A stretch of DNA of 64,000 nucleotides from Cryptomeria japonica (lineage: Eukaryota; Streptophyta; Pinopsida; Cupressales; Cupressaceae), in NCBI RefSeq assembly GCF_030272615.1, contig NC_081413.1, positions 182,850,951 to 182,914,950 of the forward strand. The letters run 5' to 3'. Under the pieces are notes generated by a model. It worked only from the letters and a program-made list of their open reading frames with translations, did not search any database and had not been told where the DNA came from. Position numbers and translations under genes: made by a program. Positions within the stretch are counted from its first letter, which is position 1; each line of letters begins with the position of its first letter. Shown here one piece after another: positions 1 to 11,504 of the stretch.

Positions 1-101
1 ACCAGTGATTCAGCAATCGACGAAGTGAAAGGCGAAGTGGAATTTGCAAAGCCCTAAATTCTTGACTTTCGAAAGGTATTTCTCAAGCTTTCTGTTTTGT
101 C

Positions 102-3100
102 ATGGCTTTCGCATCGCATGATAGTTCTAGTGCAACTATAGATTCTATGGACTTCATTCAAATAAAATTGAAATATAATGCTTTGTCACAAGTACTGGCT
201 AAAGTTATAGTAGAAGAAGGGATTTTAGATTATATAGACTGCAAAATTGAAGACCTAGGGTCTCTTGTGATCCATTCGCAGCTAGGTCTATTCTATGGGA
301 AGGATAAAAAGATCAAACTAGAGTATAACATTTTGGAGAAGAAGAAACTTCACAATGAGGTTTACTTCCTAGAGGATTTCACAGATGACCACATTAGAAT
401 CATTCTGAGCAGAGTTCATGGTGACAAGATGTACCTAGAGAGAATGCATGATATCACTCCACAAGCTATTCATGCCATCACTAGTTTCTGCAATACAGGG
501 GAAGTGCCAGCCCTAAGGAAGGTCAGAAAGACAGAAATGTCCAAGCTCACCGGTTCAGTGAGCGAATCATGAGGAATGACTGTTAATTCCATCAAGGATG
601 ACCTCGTGAAATATGCATGCATGGTGACTATATACCAGACGTTCTCAGCTAGCAAAATTAACTTTGTATCTGCTGCAGCAGTAAATGCCACTTACCGGAT
701 GATCAAGGAAGATGCATCATTTGACCTCTACACTGGTATGCAAAGGCAACTCCTGTTGAACCTTAAATCAATCAAACAGGATAATGCATTGAAGTTCAAG
801 TTTGGTCAGCTACTGGTCGGATTATTCTTTTATTTCCAAGGTTACTTCCCAGGAGTGGGAGACACTCAGTGGTCTGTAGACCAACTGGTTACCAAGTAGA
901 TCAAAGAAAGTCTACAAGCAGTCAGAATTAGTTACCCTGATGTTCTGAACATGTACTTTTATGAGTTTAGAAGCAAAATGAGCCTAAGAATAAGGATATC
1001 TAGTGACATAGTCAAGAAGTATGAAGATGATATCTACTTTTCATCAAAGTTGATCAATGCATAATGGAATTCATTGAGCCTAGACAGGAAGAAGTGGAGC
1101 CTATGGGCTATGAGGTGATGTATGATATGTTGGATGGGCATGTCTCTACCCTAATTGCCTCACCCTAGATCCCAAGGCAAAGAGAACCGACACCTATCTA
1201 GAAAGGGTTGCACCAGTTGAAGAACCTCCTGAAAAGAAAGGAAAGACAGTGCCTTCGACATCGGCATCGACATGAGTTACTACAGCAAGTCCCAAAGTGA
1301 CCAAGTGATCACCTACAAAGAAGAAACTGGTAGCAGCACTTGCCAAAGTCTTCAAGAGAAAGAGGAAGACAAGGAATGCCTCACAGAACTCAGAAGAAAC
1401 TGTGTCTGAGGAAAAACCTAAGAAGACAAGACAAGAAAAGAAGAAGACAAATAATGAACCGGCATCATCGGCACTGGTAAATATTGACATCTCCTCCTAC
1501 AAATCTTTGACACATTGTCAAAGAACTATCAAAAACATTAGGAGAAAAGTGTTGAATAATTTGATTGATTGTTTTGACGATTTCAATGATGATGAAAAAG
1601 AAGCAGTTGAAAAAGAAATCATTAAGTATTTATGTGTTAATGATTGGTCACCCTCAGAAATTAGATCTGAGACATTGGATTCTTTGTATAAGTCCCTAGA
1701 TAATAAATGGCACATTGCCATAGAGAAAGAACAAGAAATCAAGGAGAAAGTTTTTGCTCAATACTTTCTTGACCTGTCTAATTCAGAGTTATTTGATGTC
1801 ATCAACCAAAATAAAGGACTCTTCTTCACCAGAAGAAGACTCTGGTTGTTGGAAGGAAGAATTGATAATGTTGAAAAAGACACTCATCTGCATATGACAA
1901 CAATAGTTCATACCCATAAAGTGCTTCAAGCTAGCAAGAAGGCTGAACAAGAACCGACAGTGACAAAACCGGATGAAGTGTTTGATGATGAAGGAAATTC
2001 GGTTGTTGAACCTATCAACACTATTGATGTCGATTCTCTGGATGGAGAGGATGTTGCTCAGGGCATACCATCAGAAGAAACAGGATAGGAGAAGCAAGCA
2101 GAATAGGAAATAAAGAAAAATGAAACTAAGGACAAAAAGGAGGAAGCAAAGAAGAAAGTAGAAGAGGAGAAAAAGAAGAAGGATGAAGAGGAGAAAAAGA
2201 AGAAGGATGAAGAAGAGAAAAAGAAGAAGGATGAAGAGGAGAAGAAAAAGAAAGAAGAGGAGAAAAAGAAGAAGGATGAAGAGGAGAAGAAGAAGAAGGA
2301 TGAAGAGGAGAAGAAGAAAAAGGAAGAGGACAAGAAGAAGAAGGAAAAATATGAGGAGAAATGGAAACATGAAGAAAAGAGAAAAGAAGAAGAGAAGAAA
2401 AGAAAAGAAGAGGAAGAAGAGAAAAAGAAACAAGAAGATGTAAGGAAGAAGAAAGAGGAAGAGGATGAGAAGAAGAGAAAGGAAGAGGAGAAGCAAAAGA
2501 AAGTAGAAAAGAAGAAGGAAGAGGGAGATAAGGCAGAGGAGAAGAGGAAGGAAGCAGAGAAGAAGAAGGTAGCAGAGGATAAGGGAGAGGAAAAGAGAAA
2601 AGAAACGAAGAAGAAAAAGGTAGAGGAGGACAAGGAAGCAGAAGTAGAAAAGAGCACATAGATGGAGACTCCTAAGGAAACCGGTAGTCAAGCCAAACCG
2701 GCTGACCTCACCAGTCCCATTGACCTTCAGTCTGCAAGTGAAATGGAGCTACTGTAGAGCATCAAGGTTGCTCAAGAATGCCTTGAAGTGATATGGAGGA
2801 AAAAGGAGCAAGATGTGATCCAAGCGACGGTGGACACTCTTACCAGTTTGTTACCCAACACAAACCTCCCTAGCACTGATTCATCATTGATCCAATTGAA
2901 GCTCCTATGAACAATAGTGGATGATCAAGTGCAGAGCTTAGAGGAGGTAGCTGAGGCAAATGCCAAGAAAGAGCATCAAAAGGCTCTCAACATTTCCATG
3001 GTGAAGAAGCTTAATGAGCTCCAGTCTGAACTGTAAAAAGCACAAAAGGATATAAGGAATGCTCTAGATGAGGGGAATCTTCTACTCAGCAAGATTTGCC

Positions 3101-3527
3101 AACCCTATCTGTTATGTGATGATGTGCTTGCACAGAAGCAAAAGCTTCAATCTAATTTACAGTCATACATGAGCACCTTCAAGCAGCCATATGACTCCTT
3201 TACAGATTATGGGCAAACTATTCACCAGTTTCATATCCAGTCTACCAAAATAAAGCATGAGATTAGACCCAGTCACAAGATTTGTAGGAGCTACAACTAG
3301 TTCTACTCCCACATCTACAAATACTTCAGAAGTGTTATCTTAATCTGGATGCCTTAATAGTGACATAGGAGATGAGCACAATAGACGCCATGGACAAACA
3401 GGTCTCCCAGATGCAGACAAAGAAAGAAGTGGCAACCTTCCTACTTGATTCCTAGTCTTTATCTATGAAACAATTCTTGCAGGACTTTAAATCTATTTTT
3501 GACAAGTTTTATTCTTTACTGTCATAA
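102..3527 (+). pseudogene. Decayed extra ORF of E1: globular N-terminus plus long coiled coil, unknown function
   Basis: I do not recognise this protein. One reading frame runs from the ATG at 102 through stops at 570 (TGA) and 897 (TAG). A frame change follows near 1060-1070, and the main frame from about 1402 runs to 2088. It continues through TAG at 2086 and 2104 into a Lys/Glu-rich segment (about 2150-2650) and then a helical tail. The final frame closes at TAA 3525-3527. The N-terminal 280 residues look globular. The Lys/Glu segment should form a long charged helix, and the tail (about 2660-3300) is also coiled-coil-like. It lies between the presumed pol and the 3' LTR, the position of env-like ORFs in SIRE elements. 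I see no clear signal peptide or transmembrane segment. A stretch near 781-850 (residues LKFKFGQLLVGLFFYFQG) resembles part of the E2 extra ORF. Most stops fit CAG to TAG or CGA to TGA. Confidence 0.6.
2158..2345 (+). repeat. Imperfect 24-bp minisatellite encoding a Lys/Glu octapeptide repeat
   Basis: About seven to eight imperfect units of eight codons read KKKKDEEE or close variants, in the frame of the E1 ORF. Beyond the core, the Lys/Glu bias continues to about 2650 without strict periodicity. The reverse strand of this purine tract gives Ser/Phe/Leu-rich ORFs that I regard as shadows. Confidence 0.85.
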
Positions 3528-3774
3528 ACACTTATTTTACTAATGGCACGTGGGTTAGTCTGTCATATTATTTTTGTCATTGTTGGCAAAGGGGAAGAAG
3601 TATAAATTTTGAATGTTTTGATGTATACTTTCATGTTATTTATGTTAAGAAGTAGTATACATTGTATTTTCTGCAAAAGGGATAGTGTATATGCTTAGGG
3701 GGAGTAATTTTGATTCTGGCATATTTTTGTTGTAAAACACTTAGATTGTTGGCATCAATGCCAAAGGGGGAGAT
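3528..3774 (+). other. E1 3' untranslated tail with polypurine tract
   Basis: There is no coding potential. It contains a G-rich tract near 3590-3600, a GGGGGAG tract near 3698-3705, and the polypurine tract at about 3763-3773, directly before the LTR start at 3775. Duplicated AGGGGGAG tracts of this kind are typical of the 3' end of plant SIRE-type copia elements. Confidence 0.6.
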
Positions 3775-4925
3775 TGTTGGCATTTTTGATGATTATGTTG
3801 TAATTGTCATTGATGGACACACACTTGCATTGAGATCATTTTTGTATGTATTAGATAAAGCTCAACTGGTACATGTTCCAAACGGTATGATGCATTATAG
3901 TCCTTAGACTATTGGTGTTTTGTAGAAAGTGATTAACGAACTGAAGCGGTATGTTGACCCCAAGCGGTTCGAGGATCTCAAGCGGTATAAAGGATCAACG
4001 CAATGAAACACATATTTCCTAGTCTTCATTTTGTCAAACTGGCAACCGGTATTTTACTTGAACTGGTATTTTGTATGAACCGGTAATACTCTGTGATGAG
4101 TTATCAACCAACATTTTGTGATGAGTTACCATCCACCGATTGTTTGACGATGCCGACACTTTAACGGTGCTTTTTGTGTTATGTTACAAAATATGTCTAG
4201 ATGCACTGAACCTAGGAAATTGTATTGTAATCCTATTGGACCGACATGAAATCAGATTCCTTTATAAGGACATCATGTCTAGGGTTTTAGGATGTTGTTG
4301 TGATTGATGTTGTTGCTAGGGTTTAAGGTGGTTGAGGAGTGAGAGAGAGTATGAATGTGTAGAAGACTGAAGTAATGCTGGAATGCATTAGAAAGATGAC
4401 ATCAAGGATCTAACCAATAAATCTGTGCTATTTGCTAGATCGCTCACTTGTTGATTACTCACATCTTTGACAAGTTTGTAGCCCTTAACCGGGTAGGCCC
4501 AAAAGCCTCTTGTAAATCCCTTAACAAGGTGGTTCACATCTATGGATCTAAAATCCTATAGCAAGGTAGTCTTTAATCAGACTTATCTCCTAACAGAGAT
4601 TGAGATTCCTAATAGGATCTGTTTTGGTAAAGAACATTGTAAGACCTTAACCCGTCTGACCTTAATCGGTCTGGTTCCTATTCTGTAGATAGTTACTTGT
4701 GAGTTTCATCTCACCATGGTTTTTCCCATTTGGGTTTCCACGTCAAAATCTCTTATGTTATGGTGTTTGTGCTTCTGTGGGTCAATGCATTATTTGCTAT
4801 TTGGTTTGCATGTGTGCTAACCGGTTTGTCTGCTAAACTACTTTACCAGTTTACTGTTAGTCTTGCAAAGTGTTTAAGTGCAAATATTTTGGGCATACTA
4901 ATTCACCCCCCCCTCTTAGTATTCA
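3775..4925 (+). repeat. 3' LTR of E1 (about 1.15 kb)
   Basis: It begins TGTTGGCATT right after the polypurine tract. It ends near a C-run (about 4906-4914) and TATTCA. The last base is uncertain by a few nucleotides because the other LTR lies outside the window and no target duplication can be confirmed. After 4930 the sequence is that of E2A. Confidence 0.65.
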
Positions 4926-4930
4926 TAATA

Positions 4931-6795
4931 GTTTTCTAAGCATCTCTGCCTTATTTTCTGGGAACACATCTGGCATTGCTTCTCTTAGCCTCTTTCCTTT
5001 GAAATGATACAAGCAGGACTTAAATTCCTTTGATTTAACAAATTCATCATCAGACACAAAAGAAGTATGTTCTTCTTGCCTAGCATCTAGATCGACATTA
5101 CATTCATCCTCACAATAATCTGGTCCTATTCTTTAGGCTCCTCCTCCCTTGCAAGCATTCTGAATCTCGAGACAACCTCATCCTCACCTGATTCACTTTC
5201 AGCTTCTTCTTCTTCCATTTCCAGCAGTCTTTGTCTCTATTCTTCCAGTTTCTACTTCAAATCCTCAAAGATCTACATAGCTTCCTTAGATTCCTTGTTT
5301 TTGAAGATGTCCAAGGCTTTAACATGCTCATGAAAATAGTCACCTAGATTCTGCCATTTTCTGCTCTGATGTATATAGCTCTCCGGGTCATAGTTTTTTC
5401 TACATGTGTGCTCATAAAGATTATAATCTTCTATTAAGCTCTTGTCAATAATTTCATACCCCTTTGTGGATACAATGGTGAAGTCACCAAAGTGCAGAGT
5501 CCCTGGTAGAAAAACTTGCTTGTGGGCACCCCCAAAATGCTATGCATTTGAGACACTCATTTGTCTCACAATCTTGAGATAAGCAATTGTGTCAGGTACA
5601 GGTTTCGGTAGCACATAAGGAGCACCTTTGAATCGAAAAAATCTAACATATGTGAAGTCCTAGCATAGATACCAATCACCCCAATTATGATTCACCCTAG
5701 TATCCTCATGCTCATGGGGTCTATGAAATATTTTGTTTTCTTCAGAATATGATCCATCAAAATAAACCCCAAAAACTCTATATAATGGTTGCATAAAAAA
5801 TTCTTCAAATTTGACATAGTGAGATCTCATGAACCGAGAATCCCATAGTGATACCCACAGTTGTACTGGCTACTCCTTCCCATCTTTGCCATGAACATTT
5901 AACTTCAATTGTTCTAGCCACAACCCCCTTTGTCATCCATAAAATGAGATAATATGCATTAACAATGAATAAATATTAAAGATTTATTAGGATTATTATG
6001 AAGACTTAAGAAACTCTCATGCATCTTCTTGACAATGTAAGAAGTATAATCGAATTATCTCAACTCATGCATCTTTGTGTCTATAGCAAGTACCAAAGGT
6101 CCTATCTGAGCTACATATGGAACCTCAACTCCTCCCACTTTCCCACATGCCATATACGTATACTGCAGATACTGCTTGAAAATGTTGATATCAAACAGGG
6201 GCCCATCTTCATCTATCAACTTTCCTTTCTCAGCCTTATGTATGGCCAAATTCTACTTATTGTATATAGCGTCCATCTTCGTATATTCTTCTTCCAGTTT
6301 CTCAAAAGATAGAGGCACATTAGATTGGAAACCAAGACCAAAAACCTCATGAATGGTGGCTACTGAAAGCTAGATGAATGCATCACCATTTGGAAATTGA
6401 ATACATCTTTTTGTGGCATTATAAGCCCTAGCCAATGTTTTCATCAATTGAATATTCACAAAGACATTAGGGATCACAATTTTACCCAATCCAGTTGTCC
6501 ATGGGTTTGATATTGGGGTCAGCTTACTTCTTCATGAATAATGATGCATGAACAACTCGTGATGTCTAGCCTTGGTATAGACATCACCAATTTCCTTGAA
6601 ATCATCTTCTAGCTAGTCACGGATAGGCAAATTAGTCTTAGATCTCTGGGATTTGTCTCCTGGTGAGGTTATTTGGTCAATCATATATTGATTTAACTTT
6701 CATTTCTTCGCACCTTCTCCACCTTTAGACTTCTTCGAAGCGCTCTCAGAGACCTAAGTGACCTTCCTCTTGCCCTTGGAACTAGAACCCTCCAT
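4931..6795 (-). pseudogene. Extra ORF downstream of E2A integrase, truncated by E1
   Basis: The start is the ATG at 6795-6793, which begins MEGSSSKGKRKV. In-frame TAG follows at codon 14 (6756-6754), and more stops and frame changes come after. Recognisable stretches include FIxLSVATIHEVFGLGF near 6395-6330 and a tyrosine-rich YLQYTYMACGKVGG near 6170-6120. The protein is unknown to me and sits where env-like ORFs are found in some plant retroelements. The C-terminal third is cut off by E1. The B copy (49128-46190) shows the full length. Confidence 0.65.
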
Positions 6796-8551
6796 ATTTG
6801 ATTTCTTCAAGCCTTTTGGAAATTCAATTCTTTTGCAGTTTAGTTTCGCTTCAATCTCTCCATTTTCTTAAGTCTCCTATGCAAATTCCTTATATCAGCT
6901 TCTATATATAGAATTTACTCAATTAAAATTGTGTTGTGATTCACCTCATGTAAGAACAAAGCTATCTGTTGCCTCTAATTAATAATGGCAGGTGGATTCG
7001 TTGAGATATGATTTTGCAACGGCTAGTCACCATAACTCCTCCCGATAATTCAATCATTTGGTGCCACCCATCCTTTTGATCGGCATAGGTCTCACCAATC
7101 ACTCTCTTGGGTATCAGCGTAGCTCATTTATTATAATTTGGATGGTTATAACTTCCCTGATGGCTCCATCTTCTAGCTAAGCTTTTACCTTTACCTTTAT
7201 ATCTCATTGGTATAGGTCACTCCAATATACCCTCCTTCATTCCTCCATGGCATTCTGCCCATCGGGTATTGACATAACTCCAAATACACTCCTCTAACAG
7301 TTTAAGTTATCTCGACGAGTCCTCCCTCATAGTCTGTATCTTGTTTGTTACATTGGGTCATCTTATCCAGTATCGGAACAACCCATTTTTATTTTCTCTG
7401 ATGACAATGTCATTGCCTTTGCACTTGTGTATCTTTTTACTCCTCTAGTCTATCGGCATATGTTTCCCCAATGAGATCTCTTTTCTCACACCTATCTCTT
7501 CTTTCTCTTCGGGTATCGGTGTAATGAAAGATGTGTCCTCCTGATGAGGTGATGATATCCTGATGACTTCATCTTCGATTGGTGTAACTCATCCCATTCA
7601 AGTCTCCTTCTTTGTGCCTGACTTGTCTTCCTCATCAGATATTGGTATAACCTAAAACACTTATCACCGATGGTTTAAGTTACCTCGATGACTTAGTATT
7701 TTCCTCCTTTTGGTATCTCCTTATCGGAGTAAAATATATCGATAAAACCGCCTTTGCCACCTAGCCCATTAGGTATCAAGGTAGCATACTATGGCATTTT
7801 TTGATGACTCGATGATATTGTCATTGTTTACTTCGCATTATCCTTCATTGGTGCAGGTTATACTGATAGCCTCATCAACTATCAGCACAACACATTTCTC
7901 ATGCCCCCGATAGTGAATGTTATACCGATGAAACTATCCTTTTGAACTTTCTTTTGGTTCTCCTTTGGAGTGGTTGGTCTGAGTCGCGCTCATAGGTTCT
8001 TTCATTGTTTTGGCTAGTCGGTCTTGTTGGGGTAACTTACGTCGATAGCTCAAATTTGATAACTATGCTAATTAAGCTCATCTTCATATATTGTTTGCAC
8101 TTCCAACCTTCCATAGAAACCTCATATGTGCTAATAAGTGACAAAGTGTATCACATAGGCCCAAAGAATGTCCTTATAAGGATCCCAATACTGTCATGAC
8201 AAAATTTCCTCATGTAGTCCCTATTCAGTGCCAACCCTTAGCATGCCCCAACGGTACTTATCCAATTTTGAAAATAGGTCATAGTAGGATTTTTTTGATA
8301 CTATAATATACCTCCTGCACATGCAATCCAACAATAAATGCTTTTATGATGAAAATATACATATAAAACATCAAACATATAGCACATAATATTTTGCAAA
8401 ATATGTGCTAACAGTGGCTCTTTCTAGGGATGTATGTTCTTTTTAGGGACATAGCAAGATCTTAGCTATCTCTGGAATGTAGACCAAAATAAACTAAACA
8501 AACAACAAAGGAAAAACTACACTACTATAGTACAAGAATAGTCCCCACTCT
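6796..8551 (-). other. E2A spacer between integrase and extra ORF
   Basis: No coding sequence is recognised. From about 7020 to 8010 the sequence is full of recurring short words such as ATCGGTAT, TATCGG and CCGATGA in varied order. From about 8210 to 8500 it is AT-rich. The same organisation is found at 49129-50938 in E2B. Confidence 0.6.
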
Positions 8552-9693
8552 CTAAGAAAAAAAATGCTTTAGATACTCAGCATGTAGTGGAAATTCATGA
8601 ATTTCACCCTCAGTGTTTTGCAAGAAATATGAATTTTCTCCTCCTTTATCCATGATGATGTATGGTCCTAGCCAAAGTGTTTCAAATTTTCCATGCTTGC
8701 CCCTTTCTTGGTGTTTTGCATTCCATTTGAGCACCCACTCTCCTTCTTCAAAAGTTCTATCAGAAGCTTTCCTATCATGTAATGCTTTTACCATCTTCTA
8801 CCTTTGTATATTTAATTCCTTAGCCTCTCTCCTATACTCATCCAATTCAACCAACTAGACCGGCCTATCTTCCATGAAGTCAACATCTTCTAAATATTCC
8901 TCTGAAATAAATTTATACACTGGGAGTAGGTTGTTCAAAGGCAACCTTGCTTCTTTACCATAAACAAGATGATAAGGAGAAAACCTTGTGGATTTCTTGA
9001 TTGTTACTCTATCTGCCCATACTGCCAAATTCAACTTTGAATCCCTTGCCCTTTTGTTGTCACCTAACATCCTTTTAATGATCTTTAATAAGTTTTTGTT
9101 ACTAGATTTCACTTGTCCATTCCCCTGGGGATGATAAGGTGATGAATATGACAAAGTGATTCCATAACTTTCACCAAAATCAGAAAATTCTTTGGATCTA
9201 AAACACATCCCATTATCTACAACAATCTTGTGGGGAACCCCAAATCTTGTCAATATATTTTCTAAAAGAAATTTTTTACCACCTTACTTGTAGCCTGCCT
9301 TATAGGAATTTCCTCTACCCACTTGGTAAAGTAATCAGTGGATACCAAATTCCATTTTGGTCCTCCACTGGATTTTTTTGCAATTTATCCTATGAAATGA
9401 ACACCCCACATCTAAAAAGGTTCTTCAATTTTCATGGGTCTAAGTGGAAGAGGTCCATCATATTTAAGATTTCCTGGATTTTTTTGGCAAACCTCACATT
9501 TTCTAATATAAGTATGATAATCCTTAAAGACTTGTTGCCAATATTAACCACCATTGAGTATTTTATGGGTAGTAGTTTATGTTGAAAAATGTCCCCCACA
9601 TACACCTTCATGCAATTCCTTTAAAATAGATTGTGCTTGATAAACATCCAAACAAAATAGGAGGATACCATCATTGCTTTTCCAATATATATC
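8552..9693 (-). pseudogene. E2A integrase (zinc-binding, catalytic core and C-terminal parts), broken
   Basis: Reading right to left, the remains of an H2C2 zinc-binding region lie near 9640-9470, with CEVCQK preserved. The catalytic core includes the second Asp in VVDNGMCF at about 9215 and the Glu region in PYHPQGNGQVKSSNK; the expected Glu after GQV is Lys (GQVKSS), so the catalytic triad looks incomplete. A C-terminal module contains WNAKHQERGKHGKFE, WLGPY and a final LKHFF. Several stops break the N-terminal part. The N-terminal edge is the E3 insertion point. The family is Ty3/gypsy, of the non-chromovirus type. Confidence 0.85.
9689..9693. repeat. Target-site duplication ATATC, left of E3
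   Basis: ATATC stands immediately before the LTR start TGTAGCG. The same five bases follow the right LTR at 39672-39676. Removing E3 and one ATATC gives an 18-base stretch that differs by one base from the uninterrupted E2B site near 52041-52058. Confidence 0.95.
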
Positions 9694-11329
9694 TGTAGCG
9701 TCGTAAATTGTATGCACTTGCTAAGGCAATACAATTTCACACCTAGTTTAGCACCCGCCTTGGCACGGTTTGCATTTTGCATTGCATTTCCCCTTTAGCA
9801 CTTAATTAATCAAATTAATTAGGTCTAAGGTCCTATTTCATCTTCCTTCACATCATAAAGTTGGGCCCTTTCATTAAAGTGTGCCCCTTTTCATGTTATT
9901 CCTCCAATACATCATCTAATCAAAAACCCTAATTAAGTCCTATTTTGAACTTGGGGGCTTGATTTCGGGGGTTAAAACATCTCGAAATCACCTGTAACTT
10001 CGAGATTCTCTCTAAAATCATCATATCTATTGGCCCTGAAAATTTGGTGAAAAGTTGTCAAGACCATGACGCCCGGAGTGCACACCGTCCCAGACATTTT
10101 TCCCAAAATTTTAGGAGCACGATCCAATCATAAAATAAAGCTTAACCCCAAGAAATTGGCGGGAGATTCAATCTCTAGGTCAGCCAAAAGTTGGAATTAA
10201 GACCTAGGGTTTCATACATAAGAGCTCTCTTTCTTCATTTGAAGGGATCCAAATTTGGTTTTGAGGAACCTCATATGCAGTGAAAGAGCAGATCTTTGAA
10301 GACTTCAACAACATTCAACATCCCTCTATCAAGCATTTATCAATTTCATTCATCCATTTAGGGCTTGGAAGACATTGAAGAACAATAGGAGATTACTGAC
10401 TGAAGATTGGCTTGTACCCCTCCCTTGGGGGTTGGGTATGATTTCATGTTGTTTTCATGTCTTTGCATAAGCTTCAATATATCATTTTTTCATGCTTTAG
10501 ATCACTTTGCATCTTGATTTAGAGCATTTACATTATCATTTACAAGCAATTAGGGTTTACTTTCTAGGTTGCTCTAGTTTGCTTGCTTGCATTTTAGATC
10601 TTGCACACACATTACTTTTACAGTACAACTTGGCTATTCGTGGAGGTGGAAATCACCGAAGTGGGGGTTTGACTAAGGCAAAACCCTATATAGCCGCCCA
10701 AACACCTTTTTCAGATACAAGTGCAGGTTTCGGGACTCAGACGACGCCGCAGGTTGCAGATCCGGGAAAAGCAGGTCGAGACAACACCCCACACCAAATT
10801 GCAGAGAAAAATACCAGGATAGGGGCGTGGGGCACCCTGGTCCTACCAGGACAGGGGTGCTGGGTGCCTTGGTCCCTGGGACAGAGGCGCTGGGTGCCCT
10901 GGTCCTCCTGACAGACAACATTTCAGACAGTTTTCCAGAGTGCAAAACAGCAGTTTCAAGTGCAGTTCCGGGACAGAATCAGGACAGTGGCGCTCGCGCC
11001 CCCGTCCCGTTCAATCAAATTTTGACTCCGGGTATGCATCTGCATTCTTGTTTTATCCTTGTTCTTACAGCTTTCCATTGTTTAAGTTCAATTCTGCAAT
11101 CTTGTTGTTAGCTCATACTTGCATTTTAGGGTTAGGAATTGAACTTGCATAATCTTACCTTTCAATTACAACAAAGGAATAGAAATCCTAATAGGTAGCC
11201 CGTGGCTCTCTCTTTCACAAAAAGAAGTAGCCAATTGTGTGATACCTCTAGGCTCTTTCGTATTCTGTAATGTTTGTCAAAAGGTAGGATTCGGGCATGA
11301 TAACCTAGTCTTGCTTTTTCCCCCACACA
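9694..11329 (+). repeat. 5' LTR of E3
   Basis: It runs from TGTAGCGTCG to CCCACACA. It carries one copy of the GGCGCC-loop hairpin module (about 10040-10115) and a GC-rich cluster of related CTGGGTGCC/GGTCC words (about 10815-10912). It matches 38014-39671 along its length, with about 3% substitutions and a small insertion near 38933 in the 3' copy. Confidence 0.95.
10040..10115 (+). repeat. GGCGCC-loop hairpin module in E3 5' LTR
   Basis: An A/T-rich outer arm and an inner GACC/GGTC arm flank a loop with CGCCCGGAGTGCAC. This copy is slightly mutated (GACCATGACGCCC). Related copies lie in the E3 3' LTR and in the E7 LTRs and leader. Confidence 0.6.
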
Positions 11330-11352
11330 TTTTGGTGAACCCGACGTGAATC
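11330..11352 (+). other. E3 primer-binding site
   Basis: TTTTGGTGAACCCGACGTG directly follows the 5' LTR. It begins with TGG after three T, as expected for pairing with a tRNA 3' CCA end. The tRNA species is not assigned. E7 has the same site with one base changed (CCTGACGTG). Confidence 0.8.
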
Positions 11353-11504
11353 TATCATTGCTTCCTCTTGCATTGCATTTGTTAGATCTAGATCATAGAT
11401 TTAGTGTGTTTTCATTTCATTTTCATTAAAAAAGAAAAAAAGAAAAAAAGAGAGTGTGTTCCTTTGCATTGTGTGTTTAAATTTCATGCAACTTTTATTT
11501 CAAA

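Larger units (their letters stand above)
1..4925 (+). mobile_element. E1: 3' part of an LTR retrotransposon (probably Ty1/copia, SIRE-like)
   Basis: The window opens inside this element, so its pol genes and 5' LTR are not visible. What is present is a long decayed ORF, a 3' untranslated tail with G-rich tracts, a polypurine tract and one LTR. The tail, with two GGGGGAG-type tracts and an LTR starting TGTTGGCA, resembles plant copia elements of the SIRE group, which carry an extra ORF between pol and the 3' LTR; that placement is an inference. The right edge lies inside the E2A ORF: sequence from about 4931 onward matches E2B from about 47271 onward, so E2B shows the uninterrupted state. Confidence 0.6.
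4931..9693 (-). mobile_element. E2A, downstream half: Ty3/gypsy element on the - strand
   Basis: Reading the - strand, this part holds the integrase (9693-8552), a spacer (8551-6796) and the start of the extra ORF (6795-4931). It is the continuation of 46153-39672, separated by the 30-kb E3 insertion. E2B at 47271-52080 matches it nearly base for base along its length, with scattered substitutions. Confidence 0.85.

Noticed and set aside
2058-2691. Long - strand ORFs rich in Ser, Phe and Leu
   Set aside because: They are the reverse complement of the Lys/Glu purine tract of the E1 ORF. Purine-rich DNA gives stop-free pyrimidine frames by composition.
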